Shown: piece after piece, positions 5,438-11,598 of the stretch
Position numbering within the stretch: position 1 is the first letter of the stretch
Layout: the number at the start of each line of letters is the position of its first letter
Assembly: GCA_030599055.1 (NCBI GenBank)
Contig: JAUVOS010000068.1
Span: 1 to 11,598, forward strand
Reading direction: 5' to 3'
DNA: 11,598 bases
Source: Lutibacter sp.
GTDB taxonomy: Bacteria > Bacteroidota > Bacteroidia > Flavobacteriales > Flavobacteriaceae
Notes under the pieces: model-generated
What the model was told of the DNA's origin: nothing
Databases searched by the model: none
What the model saw: only the letters and a program-made list of their open reading frames with translations
Position numbers and translations under genes: made by a program

Positions 5438-6256
5438 ATGAATATAGCCATACAAGGAATAAAAGGTTCCTATCATCACGAAGTAGCAACGCTATTGTAT
5501 GACAACTGTCAAATAACGACCTGTACTAACTTTTCGGATATACCGCCCCTATTAGTAACAAAAAAAGTAGATAAAGCTGTAATGGCGATTGAAAATTCAA
5601 TAGCAGGTGCTATTCTACCTAATTATGCATTACTAGATGAATACAAACTTGACATTTGTGGCGAATATTATTTACAAATTCACCATCAATTAATGGCACT
5701 AAAAGGACAAAGCTTAGATGACATCAAAGAAGTATGGTCGCATCCTATGGCATTAGAGCAATGTCGTAAGTTTTTTAGAAAATACCCACATATTAAGCTT
5801 ATTGAGGAAAAGGATACGGCAGAAGTAGCTCAAATGGTTCAAGAAAGACAACTAAAAGGTATCGCAGCAATCGCTGGGAAAAAAGCTGCTGAAATATATA
5901 ATTTAAACATTATTGCAGACGAAATACAAACTCATCCTGACAATTACACACGTTTTATCACCGTAACCAGTGATAAAAAACAAACAGCAGCTACTTTTTC
6001 GAAAGTTTCAATACGATTTACATTATTACATGAAGCCGGAAGTTTATGGCAAATTTTGGAAGTGCTTAAAAATAATAATATGAGTATGAGTAAAATACAA
6101 TCTTTACCCGTTGTTGAAAAACCTTGGGAGTATGCCTTTTTTGTAGATATTTTAGTTGATGATATCATTACTTATAAGAAAGTGGAAAATGAGATTAAAG
6201 AAATTGTAACAGAATTAAAAATATTAGGAAAATACGAAAATAGAATGCTGCATTAG
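5438..6256 (+). CDS. pheA: Prephenate dehydratase
   Basis: This 272-residue enzyme converts prephenate to phenylpyruvate, the last committed step to phenylalanine. The catalytic PDT domain spans about 1-178: N-terminal IAIQGIKGSYHHEVA, AIENSIAGAI (50-59), and the catalytic Thr-Arg-Phe motif (NYTRF, T171-R172-F173). A regulatory ACT domain follows (about 189-265) with a GSL turn (201-203). In the usual Phe-binding motif ESRP the sequence here is QSLP (221-224). I believe this variant is common in Bacteroidota; it may change or weaken feedback by Phe. No chorismate mutase domain is attached, unlike the E. coli enzyme; that activity is supplied by the fourth gene of the operon. It is the first structural gene after the Phe/Tyr attenuator, and the next gene starts 30 bp downstream. 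Confidence 0.95.
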   Translation: MNIAIQGIKGSYHHEVATLLYDNCQITTCTNFSDIPPLLVTKKVDKAVMAIENSIAGAILPNYALLDEYKLDICGEYYLQIHHQLMALKGQSLDDIKEVWSHPMALEQCRKFFRKYPHIKLIEEKDTAEVAQMVQERQLKGIAAIAGKKAAEIYNLNIIADEIQTHPDNYTRFITVTSDKKQTAATFSKVSIRFTLLHEAGSLWQILEVLKNNNMSMSKIQSLPVVEKPWEYAFFVDILVDDIITYKKVENEIKEIVTELKILGKYENRMLH

Positions 6257-6286
6257 AGGCTTCTATATAAATACAAAAGAATTGAC

Positions 6287-7432
6287 ATGCAACAAGCAGA
6301 TAGATTACACGATATCCAAGAATATTACTTCGCACACAAACTCAGAGAGGTTCGTGACTTGATTGAGGCAGGTAATCCTATAATTAATTTAGGTATTGGA
6401 AACCCAGATTTGCCACCACCAATCTCAGTAATTGAGGCTATGGAAAAAGGGATAAAAGACCTATCCAAGCACGGATACCAACCCTATAAAGGAATACCGG
6501 CTTTTAGAAAGGCAATTGCAGCCTTTTATTCTAAGAACTATAAAGTTACAATTAATGCAGAAGCTGAAATACTACCACTTGCAGGTTCTAAAGAAGGTAT
6601 CATGCACATTTCTATGGCTTATTTAAATAATGGAGATGCCGTTTTGGTTCCCAATCCGGGTTATACTACATATACTTCCGTTACAAAATTAATGGGCGCT
6701 AAACCAATTTATTACAATTTAAAAAAGAAAAACAATTGGTTTCCCGATTTTGATGAATTGGAAAAGCAAGATTTAACTAAAGTTAAAATAATGTGGGTAA
6801 ATTACCCCAATATGCCTACGGGCGCCGAAGCTAGTTATGAACTTTTTCGAAAATTAATAGTGTTTGCCAAAAAACACAAAATACTAGTAATAAATGATAA
6901 CCCTTATAGTTTCATTCTCACTCAAAAGCCTTTAAGCATACTAGCCATTGAAGGAGCTAAAGAAGTCGCTTTAGAACTAAATTCATTGAGTAAGAGTTTT
7001 AATATTGCAGGTTGGCGAGTAGGAATGTTATTAGGAGCTAAAAAACACATTGATAATGTGATAAAAGTAAAATCAAATATGGATAGTGGCATGTTTTACA
7101 GCCTTCAGGAAGGTGCTATTGCAGCACTTCAACTAAATAGCAAATGGTTTTATAAACTTAATAAAACATATTCGAAAAGACGAAAAATAGTATGGAAAAT
7201 AATTGACAGATTAGGCTATACCTATGATAAAAATACTGTCGGATTATTTGTTTGGGCAAAACTTCCTAATGATAGCAATTCGAAAGAAGCAACAAACTAT
7301 TTGTTACAAGAAAAGCATATTTTTGCCACGCCAGGAAGTATCTTTGGAACAAATGGTGAAGCTTATTTACGATTTTCGTTGTGCGTTAGTGAAAATGATT
7401 TGAAAGAAGTGCTACGAAGAGTGTCAATTTAA
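6287..7432 (+). CDS. PLP-dependent class I/II aminotransferase (aromatic pathway)
   Basis: This 381-residue fold-type I aminotransferase has all the key positions: NYPNMPTG (172-179, the cofactor-binding Asn-Pro-Thr-Gly region), D204 and Y207 in INDNPY, the Schiff-base lysine K236 in SLSKSFN, R244 in GWRVG, and R362 in LRFSL for the substrate carboxylate. The subfamily resembles aspartate or LL-diaminopimelate-type aminotransferases, so sequence alone does not fix the substrate. Its place between prephenate dehydratase and prephenate dehydrogenase, 30 bp and 46 bp from its neighbours, suggests that it transaminates phenylpyruvate and 4-hydroxyphenylpyruvate to Phe and Tyr. Use of prephenate to form arogenate is less likely, because the neighbouring enzymes look prephenate-specific. 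It is cytoplasmic. Confidence 0.92.
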   Translation: MQQADRLHDIQEYYFAHKLREVRDLIEAGNPIINLGIGNPDLPPPISVIEAMEKGIKDLSKHGYQPYKGIPAFRKAIAAFYSKNYKVTINAEAEILPLAGSKEGIMHISMAYLNNGDAVLVPNPGYTTYTSVTKLMGAKPIYYNLKKKNNWFPDFDELEKQDLTKVKIMWVNYPNMPTGAEASYELFRKLIVFAKKHKILVINDNPYSFILTQKPLSILAIEGAKEVALELNSLSKSFNIAGWRVGMLLGAKKHIDNVIKVKSNMDSGMFYSLQEGAIAALQLNSKWFYKLNKTYSKRRKIVWKIIDRLGYTYDKNTVGLFVWAKLPNDSNSKEATNYLLQEKHIFATPGSIFGTNGEAYLRFSLCVSENDLKEVLRRVSI

Positions 7433-7445
7433 AATTAGAAGGAAA

Positions 7446-7463
7446 AGACGCGATTTAGCGTTT
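7446..7463. repeat. Degenerate REP-like palindrome between aminotransferase and tyrA
   Basis: AGACGC (7446-7451) and GCGTTT (7458-7463) form a 6-bp stem with one G-T pair around GATTTA. The left arm AGACG matches the start of the perfect palindrome at 8381-8400, also in a spacer of this operon. It fills most of the 46-bp gap and is interpreted as a decayed or variant copy of the same element. Confidence 0.5.
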
Positions 7464-7478
7464 CTGTTTTACTGAAAA

Positions 7479-8327
7479 ATGAATAAAATAAAAAACATAA
7501 CGGTCATCGGATTAGGTCTCTTAGGAGGTTCCTTAGCGCTAGCTTTAAAAGAGAAAACCGAAGCAAAAATTTATGGAATTGATTCAAATCCAGAACATTT
7601 GGACACAGCACTTTCATTGGGGATAATTGATGAAATAACGACACTATCGGAGATTAAAAAATCTGATATTGTTATCATTGCAATTCCTGTAAATCATATT
7701 CCTGATGTAGCTGGAGAAGTATTAGATAATATAGATGAGAATACCTTAGTATTTGATGTGGGTTCTACCAAACACAAAATTTGTAAAACAATTAAAAAAC
7801 ATCCTAAACGTGGGAATTACGTAGCTGCACATCCAATAGCAGGAACCGAGTTTTCGGGTCCTGAAGCCGCTTTTTCTAACTTATTCCAAGGTGAAAAGAA
7901 CATCGTTTGCGATGCAAACAAAACAAATCCAGAAATTTTAAATCTTGCTTTATCACTTTTTACAAGTATTGGTATGAAAACTGATTTTATGGAAAGTAAA
8001 GACCATGATAAACACATAGCTTATGTTTCGCATTTATCTCATGTCAGCTCATTTATGCTAGGTAAAACGGTTATGGAAATTGAAAAGGACGAACGAAATA
8101 TCTTTAATATGGCAGGCAGTGGATTTGAATCTACTGTACGATTGGCAAAAAGTTCTCCTGATACTTGGACTCCCATATTTATTGAAAATAAAAAGAGTAT
8201 TCTAAAATCATTAAAAGAATATATCCGAAATTTACAAGAGTTTAAGCATTTGATTGAAACGGATAGATACGATAAAGTCTTTAATACAATGAAAGAAATC
8301 AATCATATAAAATATATACTAAAATAA
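7479..8327 (+). CDS. tyrA: Prephenate dehydrogenase
   Basis: This 282-residue enzyme oxidatively decarboxylates prephenate to 4-hydroxyphenylpyruvate for tyrosine synthesis. The N-terminal Rossmann domain carries GLGLLGGS (11-18). D35 at the end of the second strand (YGIDSN) indicates NAD rather than NADP. The active site shows DVGSTK (93-98), the HPIAGTEFSG motif (118-127) with the catalytic-type His118, and SHLSH (184-188) followed by R221 in the all-helical C-terminal domain. The length is that of a stand-alone TyrA: there is no chorismate mutase or C-terminal ACT domain, so feedback by Tyr is probably weak. Control through the operon attenuator would suit that. It is cytoplasmic and probably dimeric through the helical domain. 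Confidence 0.95.
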   Translation: MNKIKNITVIGLGLLGGSLALALKEKTEAKIYGIDSNPEHLDTALSLGIIDEITTLSEIKKSDIVIIAIPVNHIPDVAGEVLDNIDENTLVFDVGSTKHKICKTIKKHPKRGNYVAAHPIAGTEFSGPEAAFSNLFQGEKNIVCDANKTNPEILNLALSLFTSIGMKTDFMESKDHDKHIAYVSHLSHVSSFMLGKTVMEIEKDERNIFNMAGSGFESTVRLAKSSPDTWTPIFIENKKSILKSLKEYIRNLQEFKHLIETDRYDKVFNTMKEINHIKYILK

Positions 8328-8338
8328 AAGCGTTCAAC

Positions 8339-8364
8339 TTGAATGTCTCAGTAAAGACACTCAA
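8339..8364. repeat. Imperfect hairpin in the tyrA-DAHP synthase spacer
   Basis: TTGAATGTCT (8339-8348) pairs with AGACACTCAA (8355-8364) at 9 of 10 positions around a 6-nt loop. It is followed by CTCAAATTGAG (8360-8370), a smaller inverted repeat that overlaps the right arm, so alternative folds are possible. The phrase TCTCAxxAAAGAC at 8346-8358 is repeated at 8372-8384, just before the perfect palindrome. No T-tract follows, so it is not an intrinsic terminator. Confidence 0.55.
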
Positions 8365-8380
8365 ATTGAGTTCTCAACAA

Positions 8381-8400
8381 AGACGTTGCATGCAACGTCT
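8381..8400. repeat. Perfect 20-bp REP-like palindrome
   Basis: AGACGTTGCATGCAACGTCT is its own reverse complement over all 20 bases and is flanked on both sides by CAACAA. It ends 14 bp before the DAHP synthase ATG. The form (AGACG arms around a central TGCA-type core) looks like a dispersed extragenic palindrome, and I recall similar AGACG...CGTCT elements in other flavobacterial spacers. It may act as an mRNA stabiliser, a protein site or a non-autonomous mobile repeat; none of these is shown. Confidence 0.7.
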
Positions 8401-8414
8401 CAACAACAATCAAT

Positions 8415-9500
8415 ATGACAAATAACAAACAAATAGGAAAATGGTTAACAGATATGAATCTGGGTTATCCCTTAACCATAGCAGGACCTTGCAGTGCAGA
8501 AACTGAAGAACAAGTTTTAGAAATTGCACATCAATTAAAACATTCAAAAGTTACCATTTTTAGAGCCGGAGTTTGGAAACCACGTACGCGCCCCGGAGGT
8601 TTTGAAGGGATTGGTAAAAAAGCATTACCTTGGTTACAACGAATAAAAAAAGAAACAGGTCTTTTAATTGCTATTGAAGTTGCCAACGCCAAACATGTAA
8701 AACTAGCCTTAGAACATGACATTGACATTCTTTGGATTGGAGCGCGAACAACGGCTAATCCGTTCGCTGTACAAGAAATTGCCGATGCCTTAGAAGGAAG
8801 CGATAAAATTGTATTGATTAAAAACCCTGTTAATCCCGATTTAGCATTGTGGATTGGTGGTGTAGAACGTATTTATAAAGCGGGAATACAAAATCTTGGA
8901 GTTATTCATCGCGGCTTTTCATCGTATAGAAAAATTAATTATCGTAACCAGCCCAATTGGCAAATTCCAATTGATTTTAAAACACAATTTCCCGATATAC
9001 CGTTGATTTGCGATCCTTCTCATATATGTGGGCGCCGAGATTGTATTGAAAATATTGCACAGACTGCCTTGGATTTACAGTATGATGGTTTGATAATCGA
9101 AACACACCATAATCCCGATGAGGCATGGAGTGATGCCAAACAACAAATCACACCAAATGTATTGCATGCAATTGTAAAACGATTAGTAGTTCGTGCAAAA
9201 AAATTTAAAGATGAAAAATTTATTGTCGCTCTCGAATTATTGCGTAAGGAAATCAATGAAACCGATAAATTGCTTTTACAAACTTTATCAGAAAGAATGC
9301 AGATTGTAAGAAAAATTGGAACTGTAAAAAAAGAGCGAAATGTTGCCGTTTTACAAACTAAAAGATGGAAAGATGTAATTAAAAAGATGGGGCAATACGC
9401 TTCTTTAGCTGGTTTAGATGTCAACTTTGTTACGCGTTTATTTAAAGAAGTGCATCAAGAAAGTATCCGACAGCAAGAAGAGATTGTGAATAGAAAGTAA
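8415..9500 (+). CDS. Bifunctional DAHP synthase / chorismate mutase
   Basis: This 361-residue fusion catalyses the first step of the shikimate pathway (phosphoenolpyruvate plus erythrose 4-phosphate to DAHP) and, in its second domain, chorismate to prephenate. The DAHP synthase part (about 1-262) is of the short type I-beta kind: GPCS (24-27), RAGVWKPRTRPGGFEG (50-65), IGART (108-112), IKNPVNPD (135-142), IHRGF (164-168), CDPSHICGRRD (199-209) and ETHHNPD (229-235, metal site). The C-terminal AroQ-type chorismate mutase (about 268-361) has R277 in LRKEI, R294 in SERM and K305, matching E. coli Arg11, Arg28 and Lys39. The C-terminal mutase arrangement is known in Bacteroidota such as Prevotella, where prephenate controls the synthase. 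It supplies prephenate to the two upstream gene products. Confidence 0.95.
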   Translation: MTNNKQIGKWLTDMNLGYPLTIAGPCSAETEEQVLEIAHQLKHSKVTIFRAGVWKPRTRPGGFEGIGKKALPWLQRIKKETGLLIAIEVANAKHVKLALEHDIDILWIGARTTANPFAVQEIADALEGSDKIVLIKNPVNPDLALWIGGVERIYKAGIQNLGVIHRGFSSYRKINYRNQPNWQIPIDFKTQFPDIPLICDPSHICGRRDCIENIAQTALDLQYDGLIIETHHNPDEAWSDAKQQITPNVLHAIVKRLVVRAKKFKDEKFIVALELLRKEINETDKLLLQTLSERMQIVRKIGTVKKERNVAVLQTKRWKDVIKKMGQYASLAGLDVNFVTRLFKEVHQESIRQQEEIVNRK

Positions 9501-9516
9501 AAAGTATAAAGTTAAA
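9501..9516 (-). repeat. Inverted copy of the AACTTT spacer repeat
   Basis: The reverse complement of these 16 bases, TTTAACTTTATACTTT, is identical to 125-140. The copy lies directly after the DAHP synthase stop codon, in the 41-bp spacer before the DUF2238 gene. It is the shortest of the copies seen and could be chance in AT-rich DNA, but the exact match and spacer location argue for the same family. Confidence 0.5.
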
Positions 9517-9541
9517 AGTGGAAAATTAAAAAAACAAATAG

Positions 9542-10165
9542 ATGGAAAGAATTAAAAACAAACTACCACAAGTTTTATTAGGTCTTTATGTTATCCTCTT
9601 TATAATTTGCGCAATCAACCCTTTTAATAGAGCCGTTTGGTTTGTTGAAAATATTCCCGTAGTAATTCCCGTAATATTATTAATTTTTACATATAATAAA
9701 TTTCAATTTTCCAATATCTCCTATTTTTTAATGTGGTTTTTTATTTCGCTTCATACCATCGGCGGACATTATACCTTTGAGCTAGTTCCCTTTGACTTTT
9801 TTAACGACTTACTATCAAAATTCAATGTTGAGTTTTTGTTTCCAACGGGTCGAAATAATTTTGATAGAGTGGGTCACTTTTTTGTAGGTGTTTTTGCCTA
9901 TCCTTTAGCAGAATTTACCTATAGAAAAAAATACATTACCAACTTATTTACCGCAGCTCTATTTGGAATCTTTGCCTTAGGATTTTGGGGAGCACTATAT
10001 GAAGCTATTGAAATGATTTATGCCATAAAAGAAGGTGGTGAAGCAGGTTCCGCTTTTTTAGGTTCACAAGGCGATGTTTGGGATGCACAAAAAGATATGC
10101 TTTTGGATATTTATGGAGCTGTTGTAGTTTCGATATTATTTTATTTTGTTTGGAGAAAAAAATGA
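9542..10165 (+). CDS. DUF2238 (YjdF-like) integral membrane protein
   Basis: This 207-residue membrane protein has about six hydrophobic segments (near 10-28, 37-53, 59-77, 108-124, 133-158 and 187-204). It carries the signature motifs of DUF2238, the family of E. coli YjdF: HTIGGHYTF (71-79), RNNFDRVGHFF (104-114), a buried Glu pair around ALYEAIE (151-157), and SQGDVWDAQKDM (175-186). The conserved His, Asp, Arg and Glu in or beside membrane segments look like an active or metal site, but no function is established to my knowledge. It starts 41 bp after the DAHP synthase gene with no terminator between them, so it may be the last gene of the aromatic operon, though no functional link is evident. 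The gene ends before a terminator hairpin shared with the convergent peptidase gene. Confidence 0.9.
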   Translation: MERIKNKLPQVLLGLYVILFIICAINPFNRAVWFVENIPVVIPVILLIFTYNKFQFSNISYFLMWFFISLHTIGGHYTFELVPFDFFNDLLSKFNVEFLFPTGRNNFDRVGHFFVGVFAYPLAEFTYRKKYITNLFTAALFGIFALGFWGALYEAIEMIYAIKEGGEAGSAFLGSQGDVWDAQKDMLLDIYGAVVVSILFYFVWRKK

Positions 10166-10181
10166 GAAATTTGTATAAAAT

Positions 10182-10216
10182 AAAAAAACCCGACTACTAA
10201 TTACTGCTCGGGTTTT
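10182..10216 (-). terminator. Intrinsic terminator between convergent genes
   Basis: AAAACCCGA (10185-10193) and TCGGGTTTT (10208-10216) form a perfect 9-bp stem with a 14-nt loop. Read on the minus strand, the stem runs into seven Ts (10188-10182), so it best serves the M14 peptidase gene. On the plus strand only four Ts follow, before a C, so termination of the DUF2238 transcript there would be weaker, though still plausible. Confidence 0.82.
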
Positions 10217-10236
10217 CTGTTCAAAATTTAATTGAA

Positions 10237-11598
10237 CTAGATTTTAATCAATCTTTTTGTAATACTTAAATCAGTAGTTTTAATCTGTAAAAGATATAAA
10301 CCATCCTCTAAAGTGTCTAAAGATATATTAATTATGTCTCCTTCTTTAATGCTGTTTTTTTCTAATCCATAAACAACTCTACCCAAGCTATCAAAAACTA
10401 ACAAAGTAGGATTGTCAATATTCTTTTTAAAGGTAATTCCTGTATTTCCATTAATCATTGGATTGGGTGCAATAGAAATAGTTTGTGAAAGAATTGATTC
10501 ATCAATCCCAACACCAACTGGATGCAGAGCAACATCTTGCACAGTAGTTGCGTAATTTACCACATTTGTGGAAATAGTTTGGGAATCATAGCCTGCTTTT
10601 GAATAAGTAACATTATAAGTTCCTTCAAATATTAATCGGTGATAATTACCAACTGGTAACTGACTAAAAATAAAAGATACGTCATCATCATGACCACTAA
10701 TTTCAATTTTTGCTTCCAGCGGATCTCCAGTAACAGAATCTGTGATAATTCCATGGATACCATAGCGTGATTGCTCCATATATAATAATAGTGATTGATA
10801 ATTGTAATTCCAATGAACTGGTAATTCAGTAGCATCTACAAATTTTGCATCTGATAATTCTAAAGTAAATTCTCTTCCTTGTTTAAAATAGGTCATATAA
10901 TCTTGCCGTCCTCCGTCTATTATATACCAATCACCTCCATTGGTAATACCGTTATTATAACCTGTCATATACCCTGACGAATTTACATGAACTTGATCCG
11001 CATATTCGTGAGATACAAATTGCCACCAAGCATCATCTACATGTAGTCTTTGACTGCTATTCCATGTATCCCATGGATAATTAACCACTTCTGCTCCACT
11101 GTGTATGTTAGATGATAATATAATATTGTGCGTGTCGGCAAATGCCATCATATCAACAGTTTCTTGCGCCCATGCATGTCCATCTGGATGATCATTACCA
11201 GGTGCAGGGAAATTTCTATTGGGGTCAATTCCATTAGACAAATATCGACTTGCACCCGATACCGTATGATTTCCTCCTTGATAAGTACCATCCGGGTTTG
11301 CGAGTGGATTTATCCATATTTCTACATTATCAATTAAATCATTTACTTGTGAATTAGAACCATAATTATTTAATAGATAGTCTGCTAATCGAAGTAGCAT
11401 AATATAAGAAACTATTTCATCTCCATGCATTTGTCCAGTATAGAAAAATTCGGGTTCATTTTCAGCATCATCAGGATTATCAGTTATCCTCAAAACGGAA
11501 ATATCTTTCCCATCTTGTGAAGTTCCGATACTTTCTAAGCGACAAATTGCAGGATAATTAGTTGCAAAATCTTGCATCATTTGTATGTAAACATCATA
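10237..11598 (-). CDS. M14 zinc carboxypeptidase with T9SS sorting domain (5' end outside the window)
   Basis: The reading frame is open to the window edge: upstream of the ATG at 11580 it continues YDVYIQ, which fits the family, so the true start and signal peptide lie beyond 11598. Counting from that ATG, the M14 domain spans about 1-270. It has the zinc ligands H52 and E55 (MHGDE) and H160 (NIHSGAE), the substrate-binding R122 (NRNFP), and the catalytic E241 (FTLELS), so the peptidase should be active. It would remove C-terminal residues from peptides. A carboxypeptidase regulatory-like beta domain follows (about 275-355: HGIITDSVTGDPLEAKIEI). The C-terminus (about 366-447) is a type A T9SS sorting domain (ISIAPNPM, LLVFDSLGRVVY, LEDGLYLLQI, KRLIKI). 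The enzyme is therefore predicted to be secreted or surface-bound and to feed on external peptides. Confidence 0.93.
   Translation of the reverse strand, partial: YDVYIQMMQDFATNYPAICRLESIGTSQDGKDISVLRITDNPDDAENEPEFFYTGQMHGDEIVSYIMLLRLADYLLNNYGSNSQVNDLIDNVEIWINPLANPDGTYQGGNHTVSGASRYLSNGIDPNRNFPAPGNDHPDGHAWAQETVDMMAFADTHNIILSSNIHSGAEVVNYPWDTWNSSQRLHVDDAWWQFVSHEYADQVHVNSSGYMTGYNNGITNGGDWYIIDGGRQDYMTYFKQGREFTLELSDAKFVDATELPVHWNYNYQSLLLYMEQSRYGIHGIITDSVTGDPLEAKIEISGHDDDVSFIFSQLPVGNYHRLIFEGTYNVTYSKAGYDSQTISTNVVNYATTVQDVALHPVGVGIDESILSQTISIAPNPMINGNTGITFKKNIDNPTLLVFDSLGRVVYGLEKNSIKEGDIINISLDTLEDGLYLLQIKTTDLSITKRLIKI

Noticed and set aside
5307..5489. A 60-codon open frame on the minus strand across the attenuator
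   Set aside because: It runs antisense over the terminator, the AACTTT repeat and the start of prephenate dehydratase, has no family resemblance, and is explained by the low-complexity DNA.
9020..9424. A 134-codon open frame on the minus strand inside the DAHP synthase/chorismate mutase gene
   Set aside because: It is Cys/Ser/Phe-rich without domains, and the plus-strand frame there holds recognised catalytic motifs, so it is an antisense shadow.
11128..11337. A 69-codon plus-strand frame opposite the M14 peptidase
   Set aside because: It lies antisense over the peptidase domain residues around NRNFP and has no recognisable features.

Overview
The window comes from an AT-rich member of the Bacteroidota, most likely the Flavobacteriales. 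The signs are two proteins with type IX secretion (T9SS) C-terminal sorting domains, a TonB-dependent receptor with an N-terminal CarboxypepD_reg-like domain, a DAHP synthase with a C-terminal chorismate mutase domain, no Shine-Dalgarno sequences, and promoter-like TTTG...TAnnTTTG signals. Both window edges cut into other material, and the last gene is truncated.

Layout. 1-222 is a spacer made of AACTTT/AAAGTT repeats. 223-1101 (+) encodes a DUF808/YedI-like membrane protein, which converges with 1114-2319 (-), a secreted T9SS protein with nine leucine-rich receptor-L-type repeats. 2584-2919 (+) is a small His/Cys-rich exported protein, probably starting at TTG. It is followed by 3001-5205 (+), a complete TonB-dependent outer-membrane receptor. 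The two together look like a metal or metal-complex uptake pair.

The centre of the window is an aromatic amino acid operon at 5438-9500 (+): prephenate dehydratase, a class I/II aminotransferase, prephenate dehydrogenase, and DAHP synthase/chorismate mutase. Together these commit carbon to the shikimate pathway, turn chorismate into prephenate, and finish phenylalanine and tyrosine. The four genes are co-directional with spacers of 30-87 bp. A DUF2238/YjdF-like membrane protein follows 41 bp later (9542-10165). The window ends with a convergent T9SS-exported M14 zinc carboxypeptidase (10237 to beyond 11598, -).

The main discovery is in the 232-bp gap ahead of the aromatic operon. It holds what looks like a complete transcription attenuator. 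A Bacteroidota-type promoter (5193-5223) overlaps the end of the receptor gene. A 26-codon leader ORF (5243-5323) carries a run with nine aromatic residues in ten (YFSFFYFYFF). An intrinsic terminator with a GAAA loop and nine Ts lies at 5344-5375. A segment inside the leader ORF (5298-5305) can pair with the left arm of the terminator (5348-5355) and so prevent it from forming. This is the logic of the enterobacterial pheL-pheA attenuator, here tuned to both Phe and Tyr, the two products of the operon.

Spacers inside and around the operon also contain short palindromes of one apparent family (8381-8400 and 7446-7463) and copies of the AACTTT-type spacer repeat (5401-5430, 9501-9516).
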